The notes: generated by a model from the letters alone, not told the origin. 48,197 bases of DNA from Prevotella sp. (GCA_024681705.1 JAILAI010000168.1:1-48197); one strand, 5' to 3'; numbered from the stretch's first letter, positions 17,412 through 26,017 are shown. Numbers and translations are program-made.

Positions 17412-18985
17412 CATTTGGTTTCAATCTCCTCTCTCATGTCGATGAGTTGTTTCTTGCTATCATAGAATTCATATTGCAAAAAACCCATCTTTTGTGAGGG
17501 AATGATGTGAACTCCTAATCCGTAGTGCAACTGCCATTTGCGTTTCAGGGAGACAAAGCCCTGATTGATGTATGCAGCCACGTAGGGGTGCACATGAAGA
17601 TAGAAGGTCTTAATGCCGATCTTGCATACAAGATTGTGAATCTTTCGCTCGAGTTGTTCTGTAAACAGTATTGACGACTTGATTTTTCCTGAACCGAAGC
17701 AAGTGGGACATTCTTCGTCTACGTTGACGTCCATTGCTGGTCGTACTCTTTGACGGGTAATCTGCATGAGACCAAACTTGCTGAGTGGCAAGATGTTATG
17801 CCTTGCTCGGTCTTTCTGCATGTTCTTGCACATCCGTTCGTAGAGTAACTGACGGTCTTCGGCAAGGTTCATGTCGATAAAGTCGACGATGATGATTCCA
17901 CCCATGTCACGAAGTCTAAGCTGGCGTGCTAATTCATCAGCAGCACCTAGGTTGACTTCTAGCGCATTTCCTTCTTGTCCTTTTTCTGCTTTAGTTCTGG
18001 TACCACTGTTGACGTCGACAACATGCATCGCTTCGGTATGTTCAATAATTAAATAAGCACCGTGCTTATAGTTCACCGTTTTACCAAAGCTCGATTTTAT
18101 TTGCCTTGTAACATTGAAGTTGTCGAAGATGGGAACATTGCCTGTGTATAGTTTTACTATTCCAACTTTCTCGGGAGCAATCAGTGTGACGTAGTCCTTT
18201 ATCTCTTGGTATACGGACTCATCGTTCACGTAGATGTTCTCGTAAGAAGGGTTGAAAAGATCTCTGAGCAATGCAACCACACGACTCTCTTCTTCATAAA
18301 CGAGTTGTGGTCTTTTTGTCGTCTTCTGTACTTTTGCGATGGCCTCCTCCCAACGCTTCAGTAATATCTTCAGTTCGGTATCGAGTTCGGCCACTCTCTT
18401 TCCTTCGGCCACCGTTCTGACAATGACTCCGAAGTTTCGTGGCTTGATGCTCTGAATGAGCTGTTTGAGTCGTGCTCTTTCCTCGCTACTTTTAATTTTT
18501 GACGACACAGAGACTTTGTCACCAAATGGTACAAGTACCAAATATCTTCCAGCAAAGCTTAATTCTGCTGTTAGTCTCGGACCTTTGGTGTTGATGGGTT
18601 CTTTTACGATTTGAACCAACACCTCTTGGTCTTTCTGAAGGGTGTTTGCTACTGATCCGTCTTTCTTCAGATCAGGTAGCTTCTGCGCTTTTGCAAACGG
18701 ATAGAGTTTTTTTCTGTCGCTTGCAACCTGTTTGAGATACTTCTCGTATGAGCTGAATTGATTTCCTAAATCAAGATAATGCAGAAAGGCATCACGCGAT
18801 GAGCCAACATCAACAAAACTGGCATTGAGTCCTGCCATTATTTTCTTGACTTTGGCCACATAGATGTTTCCAACGGAGAACGAAGCCGAACGCGGTTCTG
18901 TCTGGTATTCAACAAGATTTTTGTCTTCCAGCAGTGCAATCGAAATCTCGTTCTGTTGGACGTCAATTACGACTTCGCTGGTCAT
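17411..18985 (-). CDS. rng: Ribonuclease E/G family endoribonuclease
   Basis: The 524-residue protein is the RNase G-type enzyme that cleaves single-stranded RNA in rRNA maturation and mRNA decay. An S1-like RNA-binding domain lies at about residues 38-150 (GNIYVAKVKKIMAGLNASFVDVG). Catalytic aspartates lie in HVVDVNSGT and IIIVDFIDM. The zinc-link motif CPTCFGSG follows, and a short C-terminal domain completes it. There is no long scaffold tail, so it is the short (RNase G) form. It is encoded after HU and the 29-residue basic protein, with a perfect hairpin between that small gene and its start. Confidence 0.94.
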   Translation of the reverse strand: MTSEVVIDVQQNEISIALLEDKNLVEYQTEPRSASFSVGNIYVAKVKKIMAGLNASFVDVGSSRDAFLHYLDLGNQFSSYEKYLKQVASDRKKLYPFAKAQKLPDLKKDGSVANTLQKDQEVLVQIVKEPINTKGPRLTAELSFAGRYLVLVPFGDKVSVSSKIKSSEERARLKQLIQSIKPRNFGVIVRTVAEGKRVAELDTELKILLKRWEEAIAKVQKTTKRPQLVYEEESRVVALLRDLFNPSYENIYVNDESVYQEIKDYVTLIAPEKVGIVKLYTGNVPIFDNFNVTRQIKSSFGKTVNYKHGAYLIIEHTEAMHVVDVNSGTRTKAEKGQEGNALEVNLGAADELARQLRLRDMGGIIIVDFIDMNLAEDRQLLYERMCKNMQKDRARHNILPLSKFGLMQITRQRVRPAMDVNVDEECPTCFGSGKIKSSILFTEQLERKIHNLVCKIGIKTFYLHVHPYVAAYINQGFVSLKRKWQLHYGLGVHIIPSQKMGFLQYEFYDSKKQLIDMREEIETK

Positions 18986-19005
18986 TTCTGCTGTTTCTTG
19001 TTAAT

Positions 19006-19037
19006 CATAAGAGCAAGTAAAACTACTTGCTCTTATG
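19006..19037 (-). promoter_or_regulatory. Perfect 14-bp hairpin between the small basic gene and rng
   Basis: CATAAGAGCAAGTA and TACTTGCTCTTATG are exact reverse complements separated by 4 nt. The element contains the last codons and stop of the 29-residue gene and ends 20 nt before the rng start. No T-run follows on the minus strand, so it is more likely a processing or stability site, or a translation-coupled switch, than a terminator. Confidence 0.65.
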
Positions 19038-19112
19038 ACGATTCTTTCTCAGTCTCTTCTTACGCTTGTGAGTAGCCATCTTGTGGCCCTTTTTCTTTTT
19101 TCCGTTTGGCAT
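19023..19112 (-). CDS. 29-residue Lys/Arg-rich protein, AURKAIP1/COX24-like (probable small ribosomal protein)
   Basis: This gene is too short for the ORF track. It reads MPNGKKKKGHKMATHKRKKR followed by LRKNRHKSK, with 17 Lys, Arg or His in its last 22 residues. The segment THKRKKRLRKNRHK matches the COX24/AURKAIP1 C-terminal motif, found in mitochondrial mS38 and, as I recall, in the mycobacterial small ribosomal protein bS22. Bacteroidales genomes commonly carry such a gene beside rng. It lies 40 nt after the HU gene and before rng on the same strand. Ribosome association is inferred from the motif. The 3' end of the gene forms the left arm of the hairpin before rng. Confidence 0.75.
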   Translation of the reverse strand: MPNGKKKKGHKMATHKRKKRLRKNRHKSK

Positions 19113-19152
19113 AATAATTAATTTTTTGAATAAAAATATGTTTCTTGGTTTC

Positions 19153-19437
19153 TTACTCTTCACCCTTCATGTGGGCGACAAAACTCTTTGCGGGCTTGAA
19201 GCTTGGGAAGTCGTGTGCGGCGATAACAATCGTGGTGTTCTTCGAAATGTTACGGGCTGTCTTCTCAGCGCGGTGTTTAACTACAAAACTACCGAAACCG
19301 CGAAGGTATACATTGTCCTTCTTCTCAAGAAGGCATGTTTTCACACTTTCCATGAATGCTTCAACAACGGTAGTGGCTTCCTTACGAGGCACTCCGGTGC
19401 GTGCAACGATATCGTCAATGATGTCTGCTTTTGTCAT
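19153..19437 (-). CDS. hup: HU/IHF-family DNA-binding protein
   Basis: The 94-residue protein bends and compacts DNA as a dimer. It begins MTKADIIDDIVARTGVPRKEATTVVEAFMESVK, the normal helical body, then VYLRGFGSFVVKHRAEKTARN, the start of the DNA-binding arms, and FKPAKSF near the end. The length is normal. A TATCTTTG box lies 43 nt upstream. It probably heads an operon with the small basic gene and rng. Confidence 0.93.
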   Translation of the reverse strand: MTKADIIDDIVARTGVPRKEATTVVEAFMESVKTCLLEKKDNVYLRGFGSFVVKHRAEKTARNISKNTTIVIAAHDFPSFKPAKSFVAHMKGEE

Positions 19438-19479
19438 CTTTTTTCAATAATTCTTTGTTAATCTTCTGATTTTGAGTTG

Positions 19480-19487
19480 CAAAGATA
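19480..19487 (-). promoter_or_regulatory. -7 box (TATCTTTG) of the HU operon
   Basis: The minus strand reads TATCTTTG 43 nt before the HU start codon, a perfect TAnnTTTG match. The -33 element is not clear. Confidence 0.55.
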
Positions 19488-19752
19488 CGAGTTTTTTGCG
19501 TCATGGCGAAATTTATTTTGCTTTTTTTGCAAAAATAGATTGCTTTTTCACTCTATGTAGTGTGTAATGTAGCGGTTATTAGGAATTTACGACAATAATG
19601 TGTGTAAATTATGGTTCTTAATATCTATAATTCTAGTTTAATAATTCTTGATTTTCTTCTTTTCCTAAACGTCGATGTTCCGACTATGATTTGACGTGAT
19701 TTTTTACGATAACAATAATAAATAAGTGTTTTTCTCAAAAAAGACTTACCAA

Positions 19753-19904
19753 CCTACCATAACACCTCTCAAATGCCCATAAATAAAAGGGTAGGTCTAT
19801 GGTAGGTGTTGAAGATAGACCTACCATTAACCTACCTTAACTTAAACCCTTCATTTATAGGTGTTTGCGGACCTTTTCGAAGTGGTCATGGTAGGTCGGT
19901 AGGT
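19753..19904. repeat. GGTAGGT word cluster with dyad symmetry
   Basis: Seven copies of GGTAGGT or its complement lie in 150 bp: CCTACC at 19753, GGTAGGT at 19790 and 19801, ACCTACC at 19819 and 19830, GGTAGGT at 19890 and 19898. Two pairs are spaced exactly 11 nt and face each other around about 19813. GGTAGGTCTA and TAGACCTACC are a perfect 10-bp inverted repeat. Outer arms resembling CATAAAT-GGGT/ACCC-ATTTATAGG enclose this. No credible gene covers the region. Confidence 0.7.
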
Positions 19905-19938
19905 GTTTATTCAAATTATATGGAAAAAGATGTAGATT

Positions 19939-20080
19939 CTATTTCCAAATTTGATGAAGCCTTTCTTTCAAAACTCAAAAGCGGCTCTTTCCACGACCTA
20001 AAGCATCGATTTTAATGAGTAAAACTGGCGCTTTCCATGAGTGAAATTGTCGCTTTTGAGGACTCTAAAACCGCTTTACT
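19939..20080 (+). repeat. Degenerate tandem array, 22-nt period (copy A)
   Basis: The core CGCTTTT (consensus unit about AAAnnGnCGCTTTT plus 8 variable bases) recurs at 19985, 20007, 20029, 20051 and 20072, steps of 22, 22, 22 and 21. Two weaker units precede it (about 19939 and 19961). The bases between cores are not conserved. The same unit, in the same orientation, occurs near 30.7 and 46.3 kb. It lies between the HU promoter and the TSCPD gene terminator, in 757 bp without a real gene. Confidence 0.75.
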
Positions 20081-20125
20081 AATAAATTGTTCTATGCTCT
20101 TTTTCGTTGAGGTCATGTTATTATC

Positions 20126-20167
20126 AAAAAGAAAATCCACAAGAGCGATATGTTGCTCCTGTGGATT
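20126..20167 (-). terminator. Terminator of the pheT-yebC-TSCPD operon
   Basis: On the minus strand AATCCACA-GAGC pairs with GCTC-TGTGGATT, followed by TTTTCTTTTT. It lies 28 nt after the stop of the TSCPD gene. Confidence 0.8.
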
Positions 20168-20194
20168 CTCTATAATAAATTGATTGCCGAAATC

Positions 20195-20455
20195 TTATTT
20201 CCGATCATCTTCGTATTGCTTCAGCGCTCTTGCCAACTGGTCGGGACAGCTTGTGTTCTTATAGCCGCATCGGATTCCTTCAAGTTTTGACTTTACGTCT
20301 TCGACTTTCATCCCTCTGACGAGTTGACCAATACCTTGCAAGTTGCCATTGCATCCTCCGATGAAGGAAACATCTTGGATGCGTCCTTCTTCGTCGATGT
20401 CAATATCAATTTGCCGTGAGCAGGTTCCTGAAGTTTGAAAGGTGATGTGGTTCAT
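20195..20455 (-). CDS. TSCPD domain protein (TIGR03905-like)
   Basis: This 86-residue protein carries the TSCPD motif near its C-terminus (NTSCPDQLARAL) and three other cysteines (GTCSRQ, GGCNGN, RCGYK). The same domain is found at the C-terminus of some ribonucleotide reductases, where it is thought to bind metal or nucleic acid; the free-standing form has no settled role. It overlaps the yebC stop by 4 nt, so the two are co-translated. Confidence 0.85.
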   Translation of the reverse strand: MNHITFQTSGTCSRQIDIDIDEEGRIQDVSFIGGCNGNLQGIGQLVRGMKVEDVKSKLEGIRCGYKNTSCPDQLARALKQYEDDRK

Positions 20456-21186
20456 TCTTCGACTTCGGGTTTCATATTTGTGTAAACCGTCTGAACATCA
20501 TCGAAGTCCTCGAGCTTTTCCACCATCTTGTCAATAGTTTCACGCTGCTCAGGTGTAACGTCCTTCAGGTCGTTGGGTATGCGAGTGAACTCAGCGCCCG
20601 TTACCTCGAATCCGTTTTCCTCAAGATGCTTCTGGATGGCTCCGAAACTCTGTGGGTCGCCATAGATGGTGATGCTGTTCTCTTCTTCGTCTTCGTCGAA
20701 TTCGTCTTCTACTCCGTAGTCAATCAAATCGAGAATCATTTCATCCATATCCAGGTCGTCTTTCTTCTTGAAGGTGAAAACGGCCTTGTGGTCGAAGAGG
20801 AAAGCGAGGCTTCCCTGAGTACCCAAGTTTCCATTGAACTTGTTGAATACCGAACGAACATCACCAACGGTACGCGTGGTATTATCGGTCAGTGTCTCTA
20901 CAAATATGGCAATTCCATGAGGACCATAGCCTTCATAACTAACCTCTTTGTAGTCGCTGGTATCTTTACCCATTGCATTTTTGATGGCACGCTCGATGTT
21001 GTCCTTCGGCATGTTCTCGCGCTTTGCATTGGCAATAATAGCACGCAAAGCGGGATTCATGTCCGGATCAGGACCACCTGCCTTTACGGCAATAGCAATC
21101 TGCTTGCCTATCTTTGTGAAGGTCTTGGCCATGTGGCCCCATCTCTTTAATTTCGTAGCTTTGCGATATTCAAATGCTCTTCCCAT
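20452..21186 (-). CDS. yebC: YebC/PmpR-family regulator or translation factor
   Basis: The 244-residue protein begins MGRAFEYRKATKLKRWGHMAKTFTKIGKQI, the conserved YebC N-terminus. Further family blocks are GGPDPDMNPALRAIIANAKRENMPKDNIERAI, YEGYGPHGIAIFVETLTDNTTRTVGDVRSVF and GNLGTQGSLAFLF. YebC proteins act as DNA-binding regulators in some bacteria and as relief factors for ribosomes stalled on proline-rich stretches in others (the mitochondrial homologue is TACO1). It lies 37 nt after pheT, in line with a translation role. Confidence 0.94.
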   Translation of the reverse strand: MGRAFEYRKATKLKRWGHMAKTFTKIGKQIAIAVKAGGPDPDMNPALRAIIANAKRENMPKDNIERAIKNAMGKDTSDYKEVSYEGYGPHGIAIFVETLTDNTTRTVGDVRSVFNKFNGNLGTQGSLAFLFDHKAVFTFKKKDDLDMDEMILDLIDYGVEDEFDEDEEENSITIYGDPQSFGAIQKHLEENGFEVTGAEFTRIPNDLKDVTPEQRETIDKMVEKLEDFDDVQTVYTNMKPEVEE

Positions 21187-21223
21187 TTTTGTTCTTATTT
21201 TAGTTGTTATTCTTAATTCACGT

Positions 21224-23671
21224 TTATCTCAGTTCTGCATTAAGCTGTTTCTTGAGATTTGCAATAATCTTTTGCATGATTGCATCTATCTGCTTGTCAT
21301 TCAGCGTCTTCTGCTCGTCCTGAAGAATAAAGTTTACCGCATAGCTTTTCTTGCCAGCAGGCAGATTCTTTCCTTCATATACATCGAAGAGCTCAACTTT
21401 CTTCAGCAACTTCTTCTCGCTCTGGTAAGCAATCTGTTCAATGCTTGCAAATTCAACGTTATTATCGATGAGCAGGGCGAGGTCACGGCTAACGGCAGGA
21501 TATTTGCTGATTTCTGTATACGACACGCGACTCTTACGAACAGCCTTCATCAGCGATGTCCAATTGAGGTCGGCATAATAGACATCATTGTCAATTCCCT
21601 GTTGTTTCAGGAGTTTTTTGCTTACGATGCCGAGAACGCCGAGAAGTTTGCCTCCACGATTCTCAATTACCATTGATTTGGCAAACATTTCATTATCTTC
21701 CTCCTTGAAAACGATGCTACCGAAAGGTAAACCAATACGACGGAGAATATTGAGAACGTAAGCTTTCAATTCGTAGAACGAACTCTGCTCATCAGGATGA
21801 GCCCACGAACCAGTTACGCGCTTACCCGTCACCCAAATACCAAGATGATTTTCTTCCTTGTAGGCGTTCATAGGGTTCTCAGGATCGGCTTTTTCGGGAG
21901 AATAGAAATATGTGTTGCCAAACTCGAAGAATTTCAAGTTCGGATTTTTGCGGTTCGCATTATGTGCAATGCTCTCCAGACCTCCATAAATCAATGACTG
22001 GCGCATGACGTTCAGGTCAGACGACAACGGGTTCATTATTCTGACGAGTTTGTCATTCTCACCGTAATAGGCCGATTTGGTCAGAGAGTTATTCAGGATC
22101 TCGTTGAAACCACAACCAACGAGTTGTTCGCTTACGAGATTTGACAACTGATGCTTGATATCTTCATCGCCCTTGATAACCAAAGAAGATTTGAGTTGCG
22201 TTGGAATCTCTACATTATTATATCCGTACACGCGAAGAATGTCCTCAACGACATCGCAAGGACGCTGAACATCAACTCGATATGCAGGTACCAGTAACTT
22301 GAGGCCGTCGTTGTCTTCAGCTTCGATTTTCATCTCCAGTGATTCAACGATGCTCTTAATGGTCTCAACGGGAATCACCTTGCCGATGAGTTCATTCACA
22401 TAATTGTATTTCAAATCGACTTGGAAGTCTGGCATGGGAAATGGATAGACATCTTTAATCTGCATGCTTACTTTTCCACCAGCTAGTTGCTTACAGAGAA
22501 TGGCAGCCTGCTTCAAAGCATAGATTGTTCCATTTGGATCAATGCCACGCTCGAATCGGAAGCTGGCGTCAGTGCTCAAACCATGACGGCGAGCGCTCTT
22601 TCTTATCCAAGTAGGATGGAAATAGGCACTTTCCAGCACCACATGCTTCGTTGTGTCATAGGTTCCAGAACCCTTACCGCCAAACACGCCGGCAATACAC
22701 ATCGGTTCTTCTGCATTACAAATAGCCAAATCGCGCTCTGAAAGCTTGTGCTCCTCGCCATCGAGTGTTACGAAAGGCGTTCCTTCAGGCAAGGTCTTTA
22801 CAACGATTTTGTTGCCCTTTACCATATCAGCGTCGAAACAATGCAACGGTTGACCATAAGCCATTATCACATAATTCGTAATGTCTACAATGTTATTGAT
22901 GGGACGGAGACCAACCGTAGTCAATTTGTTCTTCAACCATTCAGGACTCTCCTTCACGTCGCAATCCTTTACGCTCACACAAGCATAGCGCTTGCATGCT
23001 TCGGTGTTTTCGATTTCGACGTCGATATTCAGATCCTCGTTCTCAACGACAAACTCGTCACAACTTGGGCGATGTAAAGACGTTTGGTAACCGTTTTGCT
23101 TAAGCCAAGCGTAGAGGTCGCGAGCAACTCCCCAATGTGACAATGCGTCAGCACGGTTAGCCGTAATGTCAACCTCTATGAGCCAATCGCTTTCCAGATG
23201 ATAGTATTCGGCTGCTGGTTGTCCTACGGGAGCGTCTTCTGGTAAAACGATAATACCATCGTGACTTGTTCCAACGCCTATTTCGTCTTCAGCGCAAATC
23301 ATTCCGCACGACTCAACGCCACGCAGCTTTGATTTCTTAATCTGAAATTCTTTGTCGCCATCATATAATATGCAACCCAAGTCGGCCACGATAACCTTTT
23401 GGCCAGCCGCAACATTCGGTGCTCCACAAACAATTTGAGAGGGAGTCTCGTGGCCAAGGTCAACAGTCGTCACATGCAGGTGATCGCTGTTGGGATGCAT
23501 TTCACATGTAAGCACTTGTCCAACGTAAAGTCCCTTCAGTCCTCCACGAATAGATTGGACTTCTTCAAGTGCATCAACTTCCAGACCTTCCGACGTCAGT
23601 GCATCGCACACTTCTTGCGGTGTCAGGTCGAAGTCAACATATTCTTTTAACCATTTATAGCTAATATTCAT
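21224..23671 (-). CDS. pheT: Phenylalanine--tRNA ligase beta subunit
   Basis: The start is placed at MNISYKWLKEYVDFDLTPQEV; the ORF-track start 22 codons earlier lies upstream of a strong promoter box at 23707-23714 and so cannot be used from it. The 815-residue product is normal for PheT. Domains in order are: a short N-terminal segment, an EMAP-like tRNA-binding domain at about 40-150, the B3/B4 editing region, the B5 DNA-binding-like domain, the catalytic-like core, and a C-terminal FDX-ACB anticodon-binding domain (SKYPAVSRDLALLID). It pairs with a PheS encoded elsewhere. It heads an operon with yebC and the TSCPD gene. Confidence 0.96.
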   Translation of the reverse strand: MNISYKWLKEYVDFDLTPQEVCDALTSEGLEVDALEEVQSIRGGLKGLYVGQVLTCEMHPNSDHLHVTTVDLGHETPSQIVCGAPNVAAGQKVIVADLGCILYDGDKEFQIKKSKLRGVESCGMICAEDEIGVGTSHDGIIVLPEDAPVGQPAAEYYHLESDWLIEVDITANRADALSHWGVARDLYAWLKQNGYQTSLHRPSCDEFVVENEDLNIDVEIENTEACKRYACVSVKDCDVKESPEWLKNKLTTVGLRPINNIVDITNYVIMAYGQPLHCFDADMVKGNKIVVKTLPEGTPFVTLDGEEHKLSERDLAICNAEEPMCIAGVFGGKGSGTYDTTKHVVLESAYFHPTWIRKSARRHGLSTDASFRFERGIDPNGTIYALKQAAILCKQLAGGKVSMQIKDVYPFPMPDFQVDLKYNYVNELIGKVIPVETIKSIVESLEMKIEAEDNDGLKLLVPAYRVDVQRPCDVVEDILRVYGYNNVEIPTQLKSSLVIKGDEDIKHQLSNLVSEQLVGCGFNEILNNSLTKSAYYGENDKLVRIMNPLSSDLNVMRQSLIYGGLESIAHNANRKNPNLKFFEFGNTYFYSPEKADPENPMNAYKEENHLGIWVTGKRVTGSWAHPDEQSSFYELKAYVLNILRRIGLPFGSIVFKEEDNEMFAKSMVIENRGGKLLGVLGIVSKKLLKQQGIDNDVYYADLNWTSLMKAVRKSRVSYTEISKYPAVSRDLALLIDNNVEFASIEQIAYQSEKKLLKKVELFDVYEGKNLPAGKKSYAVNFILQDEQKTLNDKQIDAIMQKIIANLKKQLNAELR

Positions 23672-23706
23672 TGTAATGGGTTTATTTGTTCGTTTAAAAA
23701 CGGGTG

Positions 23707-23738
23707 CAAAATTACGAAAAAAACAGCAGATACACAAA
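23707..23738 (-). promoter_or_regulatory. Promoter of pheT operon
   Basis: On the minus strand TTTG, a 20-nt spacer and TAATTTTG (23707-23714) match the consensus exactly, with the -7 box 35 nt before the pheT ATG. Confidence 0.75.
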
Positions 23739-23851
23739 TACCTGTCATCTTTTTTTCAAACCACCTCCATCAAGACCTTCGTCGTTTTCTCAATTGCACG
23801 AATTTAGTAGATTTTTTTACTTCATCATTGCAATGGGAAAGTCGAAAGTTT

Positions 23852-24409
23852 TTAGTCAAGTTGTGAAGCAACGAACGAAGCCAGCTGCTGCCCACGCAAT
23901 CCCGCCTGAAGCAGATGTCCCTGACTATCGAGAACCATTGTAAACGGAATAGACTGAACGCCAAACATCGTGGCGGCAGCATTGTCCCATCCCTGAAGGT
24001 CGGAAACCTGTTGCCAACTCATATTCATGCTCTTGACAGCTGTCTTCCATGATTGCTCGTCTTGATCAAGCGAAACGCCGAGTATGCCGAGCCCTTTGTC
24101 TTTGTAACTATTGTATAGTTCGACTACTTGAGGCATTTCAGCACGACAAGGACCACACCAACTCGCCCAGAAATCGATGATGGTAATTTTATTACTCTTC
24201 ACGAAACTTAATGCCGAGACAGGTTTGCCGTTCATGTCGTTCATGGTGAAGTCGGGCATTACACGGTCGTCGGCTTCTGCTTCTTCATTTTGAGACGTTT
24301 GAGTAGCGACTTCTGTCTCTGTCGCATCTTTTTTATTTTCACTTTGCTTCGATTGGCAACTTGTGCACATCAAAGCGATGACGATAAGGGGCAGTAGTAT
24401 CTTTCTCAT
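23852..24409 (-). CDS. TlpA/ResA-type thioredoxin lipoprotein
   Basis: The start MRKILLPLIVIALMCTSCQSK gives a lipoprotein signal with Cys at about residue 18; the upstream codons of the ORF track overlap prs and are excluded. A Glu/Thr-rich linker follows, then a thioredoxin fold: PDFTMNDMNGKPVSALSF, IIDFWASWCGPCRAEMPQVVELY with the WCGPC redox site, and the cis-proline segment GVQSIPFTMVLD. The length is 185 residues. Such proteins reduce periplasmic disulfides or cytochromes. It begins 7 nt after the prs stop, so it is probably co-transcribed with prs. Confidence 0.9.
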   Translation of the reverse strand: MRKILLPLIVIALMCTSCQSKQSENKKDATETEVATQTSQNEEAEADDRVMPDFTMNDMNGKPVSALSFVKSNKITIIDFWASWCGPCRAEMPQVVELYNSYKDKGLGILGVSLDQDEQSWKTAVKSMNMSWQQVSDLQGWDNAAATMFGVQSIPFTMVLDSQGHLLQAGLRGQQLASFVASQLD

Positions 24410-24416
24410 ACGATTA

Positions 24417-25355
24417 TCACACAATATATTGGTCACTGATGCTCTTGTTCTCCAACACGCGACGAATGGTTTCGGCAAACATGTCGGCAACACAGAGTTG
24501 TTTCACCTTCGAACATCTCTGCGTGTAGGGAATGGAGTCGGTAAATACGATTTCTTCAAGGGCCGAATCCTGAACGCGTTCGTTGGCGGGACCACTCATC
24601 ACACAATGGCTTGCACAAGCGCGAACACTCTTGGCGCCTGCTTCTTTCATGATGTCGGCGGCTTTTGTAATCGTACCTGCGGTGTCCACCATATCGTCAA
24701 TGATGACCACATTCTTTCCTTTTACTTCACCGATAATCTGCATCGTTGCCACTACGTTGGCACGAGATCTCGTCTTGTTGCAAAGCACGAGTGGAACTCC
24801 CAGATACTTGGCATAGGTGTTGGCTCTCTTAGAACCGCCTACGTCGGGCGAAGCAATCACCATGTCCTCAAGGTGAAGGCTCTGCAGATAGGGAAGAATG
24901 ACGCCAGAAGCGTAGAGGTGGTCTACAGGAACATCGAAGAATCCTTGAATCTGATCTGCGTGCAGGTCCATCGTAATGACGCGATCAACACCTGCAACGC
25001 TCAGCAAGTCGGCCACAAGTTTTGCACCGATGCTCACACGCGGACGGTCTTTTCTGTCTTGACGAGCCCATCCGAAATACGGAATCACTGCGTTAATGCT
25101 CTTGGCAGAAGCTCGCTTAGCGGCATCAATCATCAGCAAAAGCTCCATCAGATTGTCGGAATTGGGGAATGTGCTCTGTACAAGGAATACATCGCGTCCT
25201 CGAATAGACTCTTCATAGGAAACGGCGAACTCGCCATCTGAAAACCTGGTGAACTGCAAGTTGCCAAGCGGGCATCCAAGACTCTGACAGATTTTCTCGG
25301 CCAGATATTTGGTCGCTGTACCCGAGAATACCATAAAGGAATTTGAATCAATCAT
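24417..25355 (-). CDS. prs: Ribose-phosphate pyrophosphokinase
   Basis: The enzyme makes PRPP from ribose 5-phosphate and ATP in the cytoplasm. The 312-residue length is normal. Signatures are FSDGEFAVSYEESIRGRDVFLVQSTF, the catalytic flexible loop region YFGWARQDRKDRPRVSI, the PRPP-binding loop VVIIDDMVDTAGTI and the preceding MDLHADQIQGFFDVPVD. It lies upstream of the thioredoxin lipoprotein gene and 53 nt downstream of the stop of the ThiE-like gene. Confidence 0.96.
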   Translation of the reverse strand: MIDSNSFMVFSGTATKYLAEKICQSLGCPLGNLQFTRFSDGEFAVSYEESIRGRDVFLVQSTFPNSDNLMELLLMIDAAKRASAKSINAVIPYFGWARQDRKDRPRVSIGAKLVADLLSVAGVDRVITMDLHADQIQGFFDVPVDHLYASGVILPYLQSLHLEDMVIASPDVGGSKRANTYAKYLGVPLVLCNKTRSRANVVATMQIIGEVKGKNVVIIDDMVDTAGTITKAADIMKEAGAKSVRACASHCVMSGPANERVQDSALEEIVFTDSIPYTQRCSKVKQLCVADMFAETIRRVLENKSISDQYIV

Positions 25356-25408
25356 GATTTCTAATTGCTATATATAATAATATGTATACATTTTCGTCTT
25401 AGGAGTGA

Positions 25409-26017
25409 TCACTCTATTGTCTTCCTGAGTTTCTCAAAGTGATTGAGAAGGTTGCGGTAGTCCTGTTGATTGTGGATGTCAAACCGATTCCACAGGTCAC
25501 CACAAATAACGACACCTCCAAATCCAAGGTCTTTTGCGACTCGTACATTCTCAAGATTCATACCTCCCAAAGCATATACGTGCTTGTCTATCAGTCCTCT
25601 TCTTGAAGCTTCATGAAGGTCTTCATAATTGAATGTCTGGTCAGCGTCAGGCTCACTTTGGCTATGGAATATGTATTTTAACATGACATATTCTGCCTTT
25701 TTCTTTGCCGCTTTCAGCAGATCGAGGTTCATGCATGTGCGTGTGAACTTGCCCTTGTATCTATCTGGAAGAGGTTTATCGGCGGAGTCTATGTGAATGC
25801 CCGCAAGGCCATATTCATTCTTCAGATAATAGTGGTCGTGAACATATATTCTGCGGTGGTAGTCATCTGGCAGAAGCGTAAGCAAGCGCTCTGCATACAT
25901 AGGTGCAGAACCCGGCTTATAGAGATGCAGGTCATCGAGCCCTTCGTCGAAGAGCGTGGCCAGAATTTTGTCTTCCTCCACAAAGAATGTGGGCTTGGTC
26001 ATTAGAACGAGTTTCAT
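25409..26017 (-). CDS. ThiE/TenI-like thiamine phosphate synthase family protein
   Basis: The start MKLVLMTKPTFFVEEDKIL is chosen because a promoter box lies at 26039-26046, downstream of the ORF-track start. The 202-residue TIM-barrel protein has the ThiE pattern of an N-terminal strand, DDLHLYKPGS, YLKNEYGLAGIHID, and the late YALGGMNLENVRVAKDLGFGGVVICG. The strict pyrophosphate-binding residues of true ThiE are not easily aligned, so it could be a TenI-like protein of another function. It is not among other thiamine genes here. Confidence 0.75.
   Translation of the reverse strand: MKLVLMTKPTFFVEEDKILATLFDEGLDDLHLYKPGSAPMYAERLLTLLPDDYHRRIYVHDHYYLKNEYGLAGIHIDSADKPLPDRYKGKFTRTCMNLDLLKAAKKKAEYVMLKYIFHSQSEPDADQTFNYEDLHEASRRGLIDKHVYALGGMNLENVRVAKDLGFGGVVICGDLWNRFDIHNQQDYRNLLNHFEKLRKTIE

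Noticed and set aside
19806-20015. 69-codon plus-strand ORF from a GTG
   Set aside because: It runs through the dyad element and the 22-nt array; the phase of 22 is not a multiple of 3 and the sequence is explained by the repeats.
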